DNA of 64,000 bases, taken from assembly GCA_947499505.1 (NCBI GenBank), contig CANMOQ010000001.1:292037-356036 (forward strand), in the 5' to 3' direction. This DNA is from an uncultured Erythrobacter sp. (GTDB lineage Bacteria; Pseudomonadota; Alphaproteobacteria; Sphingomonadales; Sphingomonadaceae). The translations under genes and the position numbers were made by a program. Of this stretch, positions 31,553-40,802 are shown piece by piece. A model generated the notes under the pieces. The model worked only from the letters and a program-made list of their open reading frames with translations, had not been told where the DNA came from and searched no databases. Within the stretch, counting starts at the first letter, position 1. Every line of letters begins with the position of its first letter.

Positions 31553-33649
31553 ATGAGCAATTTGATTACCCGTGCCGGACTGTCTGTGGATGAGCGGCTG
31601 GCGACGTTCCTGGATGGCGAAGTGCTCGCCCCGCTGGGCCGGGATGTGGACGCCTTTTGGCAGGGTTTTGCGGATTTGCTGGCAGAATTTGCGCCGCACA
31701 ATGCGGAGTTGCTCGCCAAACGCGAAGAACTGCAATCCCAGATCGATGCATGGCACGATGCGCGTAAAGGCCAGCCGCATGATGCGGTTGCTTACAAAGC
31801 GTTCCTCGAAGAGATTGGCTACCTAGTCCCGGAACCCAGCCCGTTCAAAATTGGCACGCAGAACGTCGATCCTGAAATCGCGACCATGGCGGGGCCTCAG
31901 CTGGTCGTGCCGATCCTCAATGCACGTTTTCTGCTGAACGCAGCCAATGCGCGCTGGGGCAGTCTGTATGACGCGTTTTACGGCACGGATGCGCTCGATG
32001 CGCCGCCCGCAAAGCCAGGCGGTTATGACCGCGCTCGCGGTGATGCGGTGATCGCTCGTGGCCGCGCATTTCTGGATCAGGCGCTGCCCCTGGTTGATCA
32101 AAGCTGGGCGGATCTGGCCGATGAGAATGACGGCAAACTGCAAGATGAAAGGCAGTATGTTGGCAAGACCGAAAAGGGACTGCTGTTTCAAAACAACGGT
32201 CTGCGCATCGAGGTCGTGTTCGATGCCGCCTCGCCCGTCGGCCAGACGGACAAGGCTGGTATTGCGGACATCAATGTAGAAGCTGCACTCACTACGATTG
32301 CCGATTGCGAAGATTCCGTCGCGGCGGTGGATGCTGAGGACAAGCTGCTTGCCTATCGCAACTGGTTGGGTGTGATCCGCGGCGATCTGGAGGAAAGCTT
32401 TGAGAAGGGCGGCAAGACGCTTACCCGCAAGCTGTCTGGCGATAAGGCTTACAGCGACAGCGATGGCAATGCGCATAGACTATCAGGGCGCAGTCTCATG
32501 TTTGTGCGCAATGTTGGACACTTGATGACCAATCCGGCGATCCGCCTGGCGGATGGTAGCGAAATTCCGGAAGGCATTATGGATGCCGTCTTCACCAGCG
32601 CCATCAGCGCGATTGATGTCGAAGGCCAGGCGAAATACGGCAATTCAAAATGCGGCTCGATCTACATTGTGAAGCCCAAGATGCACGGGCCGGAAGAATG
32701 CGCCTTCACCAATGATCTGTTCAATGCGGTGGAGGACTTGCTCGGCCTGCCGCGTCATACAATCAAGGTTGGCGTGATGGATGAGGAGCGCCGCACGAGC
32801 GCGAACCTTGCCGCCTGTATCCATGCGGTTCGTGATCGGATCGTGTTTATCAACACCGGCTTCCTAGACCGGACAGGCGATGAAATTCACACCAGTATGC
32901 GCGCTGGGCCGATGATGCGCAAAGGCGCGATGAAGGGCTCAGACTGGCTCACGGCCTATGAGGCGCGCAATGTTGCGATTGGCCTTGATTGCGGACTTTC
33001 TGGCAAAGCTCAGATCGGCAAAGGCATGTGGGCTGCGCCGGATTTGATGGGGCAGATGACGCAGGAGAAAATCGGTCATTTGCGCGCAGGGGCAAACACC
33101 GCCTGGGTCCCGTCGCCCACCGCCGCGACACTGCACGCGCTGCATTATCATCAGGCAAACGTGTTTGAGATCCAGCAAGGGCTGGGCGAGATCCCTAGCG
33201 TCGAAACCCTGCTACGCATCCCGCTCGCGGAAGGCACCAATTGGTCTGACGAAGAGCTTCGCGATGAGCTGGATAACAATGCGCAGGGCTTGCTTGGTTA
33301 CGTCGTGCGTTGGATCGATGCGGGTGTAGGTTGCTCCAAAGTGCCGGACATCAATGATGTTGGCCTGATGGAAGACCGCGCGACTTTGCGCATTTCGTCG
33401 CAGCATATCGCCAATTGGCTTTTACACGGTGTCGTGACGCAGGATCAGGTGATGGACAGCCTGACGCGCATGGCGGCCAAGGTAGATGCGCAGAATGCAG
33501 GCGACCCGACCTATGTTCCGCTCACCGGTAATGAAGACGGCGCAGCGTTCTCAGCAGCGAAGGAGCTGATCTTCAAAGGCGTAGAGCAGCCCAGCGGATA
33601 CACTGAGCCGCTGCTGCATCAGTGGCGGTTGGCAAAGAAGGCGGGCTGA
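31553..33649 (+). CDS. glcB: Malate synthase G
   Basis: 698 residues, in the range of the single-chain G isoform. It has the AceB-type TIM barrel with NVGHLMTNPAIRL and GLNV-like blocks, and IFINTGFLDRTGDEIHTSM with catalytic residues. It condenses glyoxylate with acetyl-CoA to malate and serves the glyoxylate bypass or glycolate use. AGAGGACTT precedes the ATG. Isocitrate lyase is not encoded nearby. Confidence 0.96.
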   Translation: MSNLITRAGLSVDERLATFLDGEVLAPLGRDVDAFWQGFADLLAEFAPHNAELLAKREELQSQIDAWHDARKGQPHDAVAYKAFLEEIGYLVPEPSPFKIGTQNVDPEIATMAGPQLVVPILNARFLLNAANARWGSLYDAFYGTDALDAPPAKPGGYDRARGDAVIARGRAFLDQALPLVDQSWADLADENDGKLQDERQYVGKTEKGLLFQNNGLRIEVVFDAASPVGQTDKAGIADINVEAALTTIADCEDSVAAVDAEDKLLAYRNWLGVIRGDLEESFEKGGKTLTRKLSGDKAYSDSDGNAHRLSGRSLMFVRNVGHLMTNPAIRLADGSEIPEGIMDAVFTSAISAIDVEGQAKYGNSKCGSIYIVKPKMHGPEECAFTNDLFNAVEDLLGLPRHTIKVGVMDEERRTSANLAACIHAVRDRIVFINTGFLDRTGDEIHTSMRAGPMMRKGAMKGSDWLTAYEARNVAIGLDCGLSGKAQIGKGMWAAPDLMGQMTQEKIGHLRAGANTAWVPSPTAATLHALHYHQANVFEIQQGLGEIPSVETLLRIPLAEGTNWSDEELRDELDNNAQGLLGYVVRWIDAGVGCSKVPDINDVGLMEDRATLRISSQHIANWLLHGVVTQDQVMDSLTRMAAKVDAQNAGDPTYVPLTGNEDGAAFSAAKELIFKGVEQPSGYTEPLLHQWRLAKKAG

Positions 33650-33670
33650 ACGCCGTCAGCGAAAGCGCGG

Positions 33671-34063
33671 TCAGCTGTGGTGTGTCACCAGCCGGCCTCG
33701 CTTTCGGCCCATCTGGATGTTGCAGGCCTGAGCCACGGGACCGGTGTTTCTGACCTGCTCGCCAGCGATCTGGACAAGAGCATGCTCGCCAATGCTGCGC
33801 TCAAACTCGATCCCGCAGGCACTGTCGTTTGACCAGATGACCGTGCAATAGATTTCCTCTGTGCCGAGCAGCAGCATGCCTGACACGCCGGTGGCTGGCG
33901 GACTATCCGTTTCCAGCTTCGCTCCATTGTCGGAGATATTGGCCATACGGCACGCGCGCTCTCCGCTGGTGGTGCGAAATGTCGCTGGAATTTCCACGGC
34001 AAAGCGGCCGGAGCGGCGCTGATCACTATGCGCCGCCTGCTGGCGTTTTTCGAGAAAGCTCAT
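33671..34063 (-). CDS. PilZ domain protein
   Basis: 130 residues, a single PilZ domain. Both c-di-GMP motifs are intact: RxxxR at residues 16-20 (RRSGR) and NxSxxG at 42-47 (NISDNG). It probably binds c-di-GMP and regulates motility, adhesion or envelope processes through a partner. The C-terminal tail is short and basic. A TTAC-N6-TTAAC element about 100 bases upstream resembles CtrA boxes weakly. Confidence 0.9.
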   Translation of the reverse strand: MSFLEKRQQAAHSDQRRSGRFAVEIPATFRTTSGERACRMANISDNGAKLETDSPPATGVSGMLLLGTEEIYCTVIWSNDSACGIEFERSIGEHALVQIAGEQVRNTGPVAQACNIQMGRKRGRLVTHHS

Positions 34064-34139
34064 GGCGTTTCTTACCTGTCTGTCCGGATGGTTCGTCCGG
34101 TAACGGTCTCTTGCTCAGCGTGATAGCGCGCAAAATCCC

Positions 34140-34177
34140 TCCAACGCGTTGGCAAGCTTGGTTACGCCAAATTAACC
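34140..34177. repeat. Palindromes upstream of the PilZ gene
   Basis: A 12-base palindrome CCAACGCGTTGG (34140-34151) and a gapped repeat GGTTACGCCAAATTAACC, whose GGTTACGC also pairs with the following GCGTGACC with one wobble. The TTAAC half-sites resemble CtrA, but spacing is off by one. Operator role not shown. Confidence 0.3.
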
Positions 34178-34233
34178 AGCGTGACCGCCCGGTTTCCTTG
34201 CAATGAGACAAATCATAGGCGCTGAGGGTCTTT

Positions 34234-34273
34234 GCGCAGCGCGCCGGCTGGCAGGCGCTTCGGCGCGCTGCGC
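34234..34273. repeat. Perfect 12-bp inverted repeat, 16-base loop
   Basis: GCGCAGCGCGCC (34234-34245) pairs exactly with GGCGCGCTGCGC (34262-34273). It lies between the SRPBCC gene and the PilZ gene, both on the minus strand. Neither side has a T-run, so it is not a standard terminator; it could stop Rho-dependent or structured transcripts, or be a repeat element. Confidence 0.55.
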
Positions 34274-34325
34274 TGCTTGGGCAGGTTTATGATTTTAGGC
34301 AGCGAGGGGACGCGTAAATGCGCGC

Positions 34326-34898
34326 CTATTTAAGGTCACTCAGGTCGATTTCGCCAAATTCGAAACCTTCAATCTCGATGCCATCAAAGGGGTCATCATC
34401 CATCGCTTCGACCGCTTCTAGGCCGTCTTCGGCGAGCACTTTCAGCTTTAGCAAGTCCATGTTGACCGCTGCGCTCATGGTCGCGATTTCTTCAGCAACC
34501 TCTTCATCAGAGAGGCTTTCATCGAAGGTCGCGGTGGTGGTCAGCTCGACGCGGCACGCGGCCTCACCAATTGACTCAATCCGGTACAGTTCGACGGAGT
34601 GGGTCAGATCATTAATCCGGGGTTCGATAATGCATTCCAGTTTGTGGAGCGCACCGGGGACGTTTTCCAGAACTCGGAATTGAAACGTTACGCCTTCCAT
34701 CTCTTCGATGGTTAGGTCGTAGCGACCTTCCTCACCTTGAACTGGTGCAATTTTGGCGCCGCGCTGCGCATGGCAGAAGCGAGCATCGGCAATGTCGATC
34801 AATGGAAAAACTTCGGCAGAGCTGCGGTCAATCTCGACCTCAGATGTGAAGTCGATTGGACCTTCGATAAGGCGCTTTTTCTTGCTGAATCCAAACAT
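34326..34898 (-). CDS. SRPBCC-fold protein
   Basis: 190 residues. A basic start (MFGFSKKKR) is followed by a ligand-binding SRPBCC core (DFTSEVEIDRSSAEVFPLID), ending in an acidic tail (DDDPFDGIEIEGFEFGE). The ATG at 34898 has GGGAG seven bases upstream. The family binds hydrophobic ligands in a deep pocket; the ligand is unknown. It lies upstream of rsmA on the same strand but 47 bases past its stop. Confidence 0.8.
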   Translation of the reverse strand: MFGFSKKKRLIEGPIDFTSEVEIDRSSAEVFPLIDIADARFCHAQRGAKIAPVQGEEGRYDLTIEEMEGVTFQFRVLENVPGALHKLECIIEPRINDLTHSVELYRIESIGEAACRVELTTTATFDESLSDEEVAEEIATMSAAVNMDLLKLKVLAEDGLEAVEAMDDDPFDGIEIEGFEFGEIDLSDLK

Positions 34899-34945
34899 TA
34901 CTCGCTCCCACAATGCGTTTGAGCGATGGTGCTAAAGGCGCTTTC

Positions 34946-35776
34946 TTAAAGAAGCGTGTCAAGCTGGCGAGCGGTCTGCACAAACTCATCAACGCTCAGG
35001 GTCTCGGCGCGGCGCGTTGGTTCGATGCCGACTCGCGCCAACGCGTCCAGCGCGCCCGGTACGCCTTTGAGGCTCTGGCGCAGCATCTTGCGGCGCTGTC
35101 CAAAGGCGGCCTCAGTGATGCGCTCAAGCGTTCGCGGTGCAACGCTTTCAGGCGCATATCTGGGTGTTACGTGAACAATCGCGCTCATCACTTTGGGTGG
35201 CGGGGTAAAGGCGCTGCGGTGCACCTTGAGCGCGAGTTTTGCCTCGGATCGCCACTGGGCGAGCACAGCCAAACGGCCAAATGCGGACCCACCAGAGGCA
35301 GCGACAATCCGCTGAGCAACCTCTTGTTGAAACATCAGAGTGAGCGAGCGCCAAAGCGGGGGCCATTGCGCGTCGCTAAGCCAGTTCACGAACAAGGCGG
35401 TGCCCACATTATAGGGCAGGTTGGAGGCGATATGATACGGCTCACCCCCCATGACTTCATTGTGATCAAGCTTCATCGCATCGCCATGAATGACGTTGAG
35501 CTTGTCCGGAAATGCGTCGCTGAGTTCGGCGAGGGCGGGCAGGCAGCGATCATCCATCTCGATCGCTGTCACCTTTGCGCCCGCGCGCAGCAGCGCCCGT
35601 GTTAGTCCGCCGGGGCCGGGGCCAATCTCCAGCACGTTTTGACCGCTCAGATCACCAGGAATGGCCGCGATCCGGTCCAGCAATTGCTCGTCGAACAAGA
35701 AGTTCTGGCCGAGTTTCTTGGAAGCGCTGAGCCCGTGAGACGCAATCACCTCTCTAAGCGGTGGGAGATCAGGCAT
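34946..35776 (-). CDS. rsmA: 16S rRNA dimethyladenosine transferase
   Basis: 276 residues. The SAM motif EIGPGPGGLT lies at 50-59 and the adenine-methyltransferase motif NLPYNV near 125. RsmA (KsgA) dimethylates two adjacent adenosines near the 3' end of 16S rRNA, a late step of 30S maturation. The ATG at 35776 overlaps the pdxA stop by eight bases, so translation is coupled. This is the last gene of the lptD-surA-pdxA-rsmA series. Confidence 0.96.
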   Translation of the reverse strand: MPDLPPLREVIASHGLSASKKLGQNFLFDEQLLDRIAAIPGDLSGQNVLEIGPGPGGLTRALLRAGAKVTAIEMDDRCLPALAELSDAFPDKLNVIHGDAMKLDHNEVMGGEPYHIASNLPYNVGTALFVNWLSDAQWPPLWRSLTLMFQQEVAQRIVAASGGSAFGRLAVLAQWRSEAKLALKVHRSAFTPPPKVMSAIVHVTPRYAPESVAPRTLERITEAAFGQRRKMLRQSLKGVPGALDALARVGIEPTRRAETLSVDEFVQTARQLDTLL

Positions 35777-36803
35777 GGCCGCTTTGCGCCGCATCAGAGC
35801 CAGCGCGCGCCACCGCGCACTGCGCCGCCATTTGCATGGCCGCGATCATTGCGCCTGGGTCGGCGACACCTTTGCCCGCGATATCAAATGCGGTGCCGTG
35901 GTCGGGCGAAGTGCGAATGATCGGCAGGCCGAGGGTGACGTTGACACCTTCGTCAAATTCCAGCGCTTTCAGCGGGATCAGGGCCTGATCGTGATACATG
36001 CAAAGCGCGGCGTCATAGCCTGCGCGGGCGCGCGGCGTGAACAAAGCGTCGCCCGGATGCGGGCCGCTCACATCGATACCGCTTTCGCGCAGGGCATCGA
36101 TGGCGGGCGCGATGATGCGGGCTTCCTCATCGCCAAACTTGCCATCCTCGCCAGCGTGAGGGTTTAGCCCAGCCATGGCCAAATGCGGGCTGGCAATGCT
36201 AAAATCGCGCGCCAATGCGGCGGCGACGATTTGCGCTTTATGCTGGATCAACTCAGACGACAGCGCGGTTGAGACTTCGTTCAGCGGAATGTGGACCGTC
36301 AGCGGCACTGTGCGCAGCGAAGGCCCGGCCAGCATCATTACCGCATCATAGGGGGAGAGCCCGCATACGGCGGCGAGAAATTCGGTCTGGCCGGGAAAGT
36401 CGAACCCGACCTTCGCCAATTGCGATTTTGCCACGGGTGCTGTGACGAGAGCTGAGGCTTTGCCGAGCAGGGCCATACGCGTGGCCTCGGCCAGCGAGTG
36501 CATTGCGAGCGCGGCGCCTTCCTCGTCCGGCTGGGCGGGGCGATATTCGCAATCCTCGCCGACCAGAATGGGCAGGCCCTCTGAGAACGCCTCGATGGCT
36601 TCGGAGGTGTCTCCGATGGCAATCACCGGACAGTCTGCACCCACCGCTTCAGCAGCGGCTCGCACAACATCAAAGCCGCCGACGACGAAAAACGGCGTGA
36701 TGCTGCGCTCATGTCGGCGCGCCCAGCAATGTGCAATCAGTTCTGGCCCGATCCCCGCCGGATCGCCCAAGGAGACGGCGAGGGGAAGCGCAGCAGAACC
36801 CAC
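35769..36803 (-). CDS. pdxA: 4-hydroxythreonine-4-phosphate dehydrogenase
   Basis: 344 residues. GDPAGIGPE near the N-terminus and CMYHDQALIPLKAL, with metal-binding histidine, are family blocks. It oxidises and decarboxylates 4-phosphohydroxythreonine in the DXP-dependent pyridoxal phosphate pathway. It lies between surA (11-base gap) and rsmA (overlap), as in the E. coli cluster. Confidence 0.96.
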   Translation of the reverse strand: MGSAALPLAVSLGDPAGIGPELIAHCWARRHERSITPFFVVGGFDVVRAAAEAVGADCPVIAIGDTSEAIEAFSEGLPILVGEDCEYRPAQPDEEGAALAMHSLAEATRMALLGKASALVTAPVAKSQLAKVGFDFPGQTEFLAAVCGLSPYDAVMMLAGPSLRTVPLTVHIPLNEVSTALSSELIQHKAQIVAAALARDFSIASPHLAMAGLNPHAGEDGKFGDEEARIIAPAIDALRESGIDVSGPHPGDALFTPRARAGYDAALCMYHDQALIPLKALEFDEGVNVTLGLPIIRTSPDHGTAFDIAGKGVADPGAMIAAMQMAAQCAVARAGSDAAQSGHA

Positions 36804-36814
36804 CTAAGCTATGC

Positions 36815-38155
36815 TCAGTTGTATTCGATGTACGCGTCGTTGCGCAGATCCCGCAGGTAACGCTGAGCACGCTTGTTAATGCGCTCTTCCTCAATCTGGT
36901 TCATCACGGATTGAACGGTCGGGCTGCCCGCAACCTGTGGATCATCACGGCCGCACAGCATCAGGACACGCACGCCCTCTGTGATCGAGCCGAATGGCGG
37001 CGTGGACTGGCCAACTTGCAGATTGAGAATGATGTTCTGCAATTGCTGAGGCAGCTGGCGGACAGGAATTTGCTCGTTGGAAACCACCGATGCGCCCAGA
37101 ACGTCGCGTGCTGATTCCGCATCCGCGCATCCGCGCAGTCCTTGGACAAATGTGCCGAACTGCTCGACCCGGCCCGCGGCCTGTTCTTCGGTCGTGCCCG
37201 GCTCAAAAGTGATCGAGATCTGCTTGAGGCTGAGCAGCGCTTCCAATGGATCGGCGGTCAGAACCTGACGCTTTTCGATCAGGTACATGATTGTGAAACC
37301 GCCTGGAATTTCGAGTGGTCCAACCAGCTGGCCGGGCTGCATCTGCTGCGCGGCTTCGGCCATTGGGCCGGGCAGTGTACCTAGCCGTAGGAAGCCGGTA
37401 TCGCCGCCCACAACTGCGGTGGTCGCTTCGGAATATTGGCGCGCATAGGCAACAAAGCTGCCGCCTTGCTGCAATTGTTCGACAATCCGCTGCGCGTTCT
37501 GGCGCACGGCTTCGCGGTTTTCTGAGGTGGCAGACATGTAAATCTCGCCAAGACGATACTCATCCGTGCCGCGATCCGCCTCGAGGCGTTTCAGCACTTC
37601 GCGCGCTTCCTCTTCAGAGACATTGATGAACGCGGTAACGTTGCGGCTGAGCACCCGCTGCCACGCCAATTCACCTGTGATCTGACGCTTCAGCGATGCG
37701 GGCGAAGAGCCGATGCTGCGCAGATAAGTGTCCATCGCGCTGGGGTCTTGGCCAAAGTTCTGTGCGGCCAATTGCGCATAGGTCTGGTTTACTTCGGCAG
37801 GATCAACCGGCAGTTCGAGCTTGGCTGCTTCCTGAATCTGCAGCGTTTCATCGATCAGATTGCGCAGAACCTGGCGGCGCAGGCGCGCGAGCTCTTCTTC
37901 TGAGACCTGGTTTTCGGCGGCTGCCGTGACCAAAGCCACACGCTGATCAATGTCCGTGCCGGTGATGACAAAGTCGTTCACGATCGCCGTCGCGGTGCGC
38001 ATATTGGGGTTGGAGCTGCCAAAAATGGTCACGCTGTCGGGGATGCCGAACGGATTGGCTGGTGCGGCAGCTTGCGCGAGCAGGGTAGCCGGCGCTGCTG
38101 CAAGACTTGCCAAAGCCGCCGGAGCGATGAGTTTTGACCAAAATTTGCGTGTCAC
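36815..38155 (-). CDS. surA: Periplasmic chaperone / peptidyl-prolyl isomerase SurA
   Basis: 446 residues. Signal peptide (ending LLAQAAAPA), an N-terminal SurA chaperone domain with FVITGTDIDQRVAL and LRNLIDETLQIQEA, one clear parvulin domain (YARQYSEATTAVVGGDTGFL to GFTIMYLIEKR, about 235-300), and a C-terminal region with a second, degenerate segment. It escorts outer-membrane proteins such as LptD, encoded upstream, to the BAM complex. Two parvulin domains are usual in E. coli; here only one looks canonical. Confidence 0.93.
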   Translation of the reverse strand: MTRKFWSKLIAPAALASLAAAPATLLAQAAAPANPFGIPDSVTIFGSSNPNMRTATAIVNDFVITGTDIDQRVALVTAAAENQVSEEELARLRRQVLRNLIDETLQIQEAAKLELPVDPAEVNQTYAQLAAQNFGQDPSAMDTYLRSIGSSPASLKRQITGELAWQRVLSRNVTAFINVSEEEAREVLKRLEADRGTDEYRLGEIYMSATSENREAVRQNAQRIVEQLQQGGSFVAYARQYSEATTAVVGGDTGFLRLGTLPGPMAEAAQQMQPGQLVGPLEIPGGFTIMYLIEKRQVLTADPLEALLSLKQISITFEPGTTEEQAAGRVEQFGTFVQGLRGCADAESARDVLGASVVSNEQIPVRQLPQQLQNIILNLQVGQSTPPFGSITEGVRVLMLCGRDDPQVAGSPTVQSVMNQIEEERINKRAQRYLRDLRNDAYIEYN

Positions 38156-38370
38156 GTGTAAATCCCGATTTTAATCTAAATATGTTTTGGTTTCCGCGGC
38201 TTACGCCCTGATAAGGCTTGTCGCGCAACCATCTGCCTCATCCAATGCCAGCTCATGGCTTAACCATGGCTGAGCGCGGTTTTGCACCAAGCACAGCGTC
38301 CTCCCCGTATTTGGGCCGAATAGCTGCTTTTTCGCGCTGTGCCAACGGCTTCGGCGCACTCCTCAACGGC

Positions 38371-40674
38371 TTATCTAAACCCAAGGTTTCTGAGGCTGAA
38401 GAACAGTTGGAACGTGTTGCCGCGCGCCGCGTCACCAGCGGTGATGAAATCGCGCCGCCAGGTGAGACCAAACTCCAGTTGCTCATCCTGATAAGCAACG
38501 CCGAGCCGAGTGCGGATCGGTTCAAATCCATCGGGTGAGAAGGTCGGGTCTTCGTCTTCATTGGTGAGGTTGAAAACGCCAGAGCCGAACACCGACCATC
38601 TGCGATCAATCGCGACGCGCACTGCCGCGCGAGCTTCCTCGCGGTCTTGCAAATCCTCAAGGTCCTGAATGTCGCGGTCGAGCCTGAGATAGCCGAGCTC
38701 AACATAGGTGCGCTGGCTACCGATGGTCGTATCGATCTCGTTGCGCCGGATCGCAAGATTGTCTTTGTCCAGCCTGTAACGGTGGGTGAACTTAACAAAG
38801 TCGCGGAACCTTACTTCGGTTCTGCCTACAAAGTCTGAGACTCGTTCTGATAGGCCGGTGCCATCCGGGAAGATTTCCCGCGCTGCATCGAAACGGTAGG
38901 ATTGGCCGATAGTGGATTTTATCCGCCACCCGGGGCGTTGCAGCTCCCAATCGACACCCCAGGTTACGCGAACGCCGTCTTCGACACGGTCATAGCCGGG
39001 GAAGCGATTGAGCGCGAAGAGGTTGGAGTCCTCCAGATCGATTGCGCGCGAGTCCTCATTGGGAACCGCAAGATTGCGGATTGGCGGGCTTGCGACCACT
39101 TGGACACGGGGTTTAAGCACTTGGGTGCCGCCAAAGGCCTCGCCGACAAAGGGCCACTCCACATCAACCGCTGCAATTGCGATGGCCCGCGCGGTCCAGC
39201 CGGGGTTGCCGCGATAAATCTCTGTCGCGGTCAGCAAGGTTTGATCTGTGTGATAGACATCGCCGCGAGCAAGCGCGCTCAGCGTGACGACTTGGCCTAG
39301 GTTGGTTAGCCTGCGCAAATCCCACCGCGCCCCGGCAAAGGCGCGCTGCGTGTCCTGCCCGTCTTTGCGCAGCAGGCTGAGCGAGTTGAACTGCAATTCC
39401 AGCTCGCCCCCGGCAATCGGATCGGCAATGCGGCGGCGGTAGTCAATCGCTGGAAGAGCGACGGGCACCTGTCCTTGATCCGCGCCGATGCGCAAAGTCT
39501 GCGTCGCCCAACCGGCGATCGACAGGTATGAATTTCGGTCAATGCGTTCCAAATCGATTGTTGAGCGCAGCCGGTCATCGCGGCTGAGGTCGTAGCGACG
39601 CAGGAATGTGCGGTCGCTTGCAAGCCGGATCGAACCCGTCAGGCTCCACTCTGGCGAGAATTGGAACTTGCCATTCGCGTCCAGGTAGCCGCGCGGATCG
39701 CTGGAGCTCGCCAGCGTTCCGTCATTGCCCACAATCCGGCGGGAATGCGTCGCATAGCCAGTGATCTGATACGCGCCTTTGCCCGTCAGGTGACGCCATT
39801 CCGCCGACACCATGGGCGCGACATCGGTGTAGACAAACCCGCCAAGGGTCAGGTCTTTGTTCTCATCGATCCGCCAATAATATTCGGTCGACAGCTCCAG
39901 GCCGTTGCTCTGCGAGATCCGTACGTCTGGCACCAAAAAGCCTGATACCGGCTGGCCATCGGTGCGGATCGCAAGGCCGGGCAGGGGAAGGATGCGCGCA
40001 CCAAACAATTCAAGCACGGCGCCGCGGAAGCGGACCCTCGTATCCTCAGGGTCATAGATCACCCGGTCAGCGGTGATCCGCCAGCTGGGGTTGTTGGCGC
40101 ATTCTTCCTGATCGGCAAGGGCGCAGGCTGTGTACGCCGCATCGCTCAGCACGATAGTGCCGTCATCTCCGCGCTCACCAGATCGCGCGGCCAGGCGTCC
40201 GCCAGCCCTCAATGCCAGCAGCAGGTCCTCCATCGCGCCCGCTTCAAAAGTGTCGGTTAGCTCGACGCTTTCGGTGAACAGCTGATTGCCGCTTTCATCA
40301 ACCAAGCGCACGTTTCCACTGGCGAGGATTGTCCCGGCACTGCGGTTCCAGCGCACTTCGTCAGCGCGAACGGATCGATCATCGCTGCGCAGGACGACAT
40401 TTCCGCGCGCGGTAACTACGTCGGCGGTGTTGTCATAGGCCAGCTCATCGGCCTCAAAGTCGATACGCTCGCCTGTTTCAGAGGTCTGTGCATCCGTGGG
40501 ATTGGCTTGTGTGACCGGCTGAATCGGTTGAGGCGGCGGAGCGGTTTGGGCAAGCACTGGCGCAGACAATGACAACGGCCCCGCCAGCAGCATAGCAATC
40601 GCTGCTGGACGCATCCGGCATAACACCTGTGTTGAAGCCGCGGCGCGTACGCCGTACCTGAAACCTCCCGACAT
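38371..40674 (-). CDS. lptD: LPS-assembly protein LptD
   Basis: About 767 residues. Signal peptide, an OstA/LptA-like beta-jellyroll (RIDFEADELAYDNTADVVTA, VVLRSDDRSVRADEV), then the LptD barrel. It inserts LPS into the outer leaflet together with LptE. The start is uncertain: ATG 40674 is used; ATG 40614 gives the cleanest signal peptide (MRPAAIAMLLAGPLS), while the frame stays open to 40755. It heads the lptD-surA-pdxA-rsmA cluster, although a 215-base gap separates it from surA. Confidence 0.94.
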   Translation of the reverse strand: MSGGFRYGVRAAASTQVLCRMRPAAIAMLLAGPLSLSAPVLAQTAPPPQPIQPVTQANPTDAQTSETGERIDFEADELAYDNTADVVTARGNVVLRSDDRSVRADEVRWNRSAGTILASGNVRLVDESGNQLFTESVELTDTFEAGAMEDLLLALRAGGRLAARSGERGDDGTIVLSDAAYTACALADQEECANNPSWRITADRVIYDPEDTRVRFRGAVLELFGARILPLPGLAIRTDGQPVSGFLVPDVRISQSNGLELSTEYYWRIDENKDLTLGGFVYTDVAPMVSAEWRHLTGKGAYQITGYATHSRRIVGNDGTLASSSDPRGYLDANGKFQFSPEWSLTGSIRLASDRTFLRRYDLSRDDRLRSTIDLERIDRNSYLSIAGWATQTLRIGADQGQVPVALPAIDYRRRIADPIAGGELELQFNSLSLLRKDGQDTQRAFAGARWDLRRLTNLGQVVTLSALARGDVYHTDQTLLTATEIYRGNPGWTARAIAIAAVDVEWPFVGEAFGGTQVLKPRVQVVASPPIRNLAVPNEDSRAIDLEDSNLFALNRFPGYDRVEDGVRVTWGVDWELQRPGWRIKSTIGQSYRFDAAREIFPDGTGLSERVSDFVGRTEVRFRDFVKFTHRYRLDKDNLAIRRNEIDTTIGSQRTYVELGYLRLDRDIQDLEDLQDREEARAAVRVAIDRRWSVFGSGVFNLTNEDEDPTFSPDGFEPIRTRLGVAYQDEQLEFGLTWRRDFITAGDAARGNTFQLFFSLRNLGFR

Positions 40675-40802
40675 GGCTTGCCTATCGCACCGCTCACGCC
40701 TAATCGCAATCGCCATTCCGCCACCTGTCGACCATAGCTTTCGCTTGGCGGCCAAACTGGCTCAAATTCCGGCTTTGGCCGGAGGCACAACCCGGAGTTG
40801 TT

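Noticed and set aside
34913..35605. 230-codon plus-strand frame over rsmA
   Set aside because: Antisense shadow of rsmA; no domain or ribosome site.
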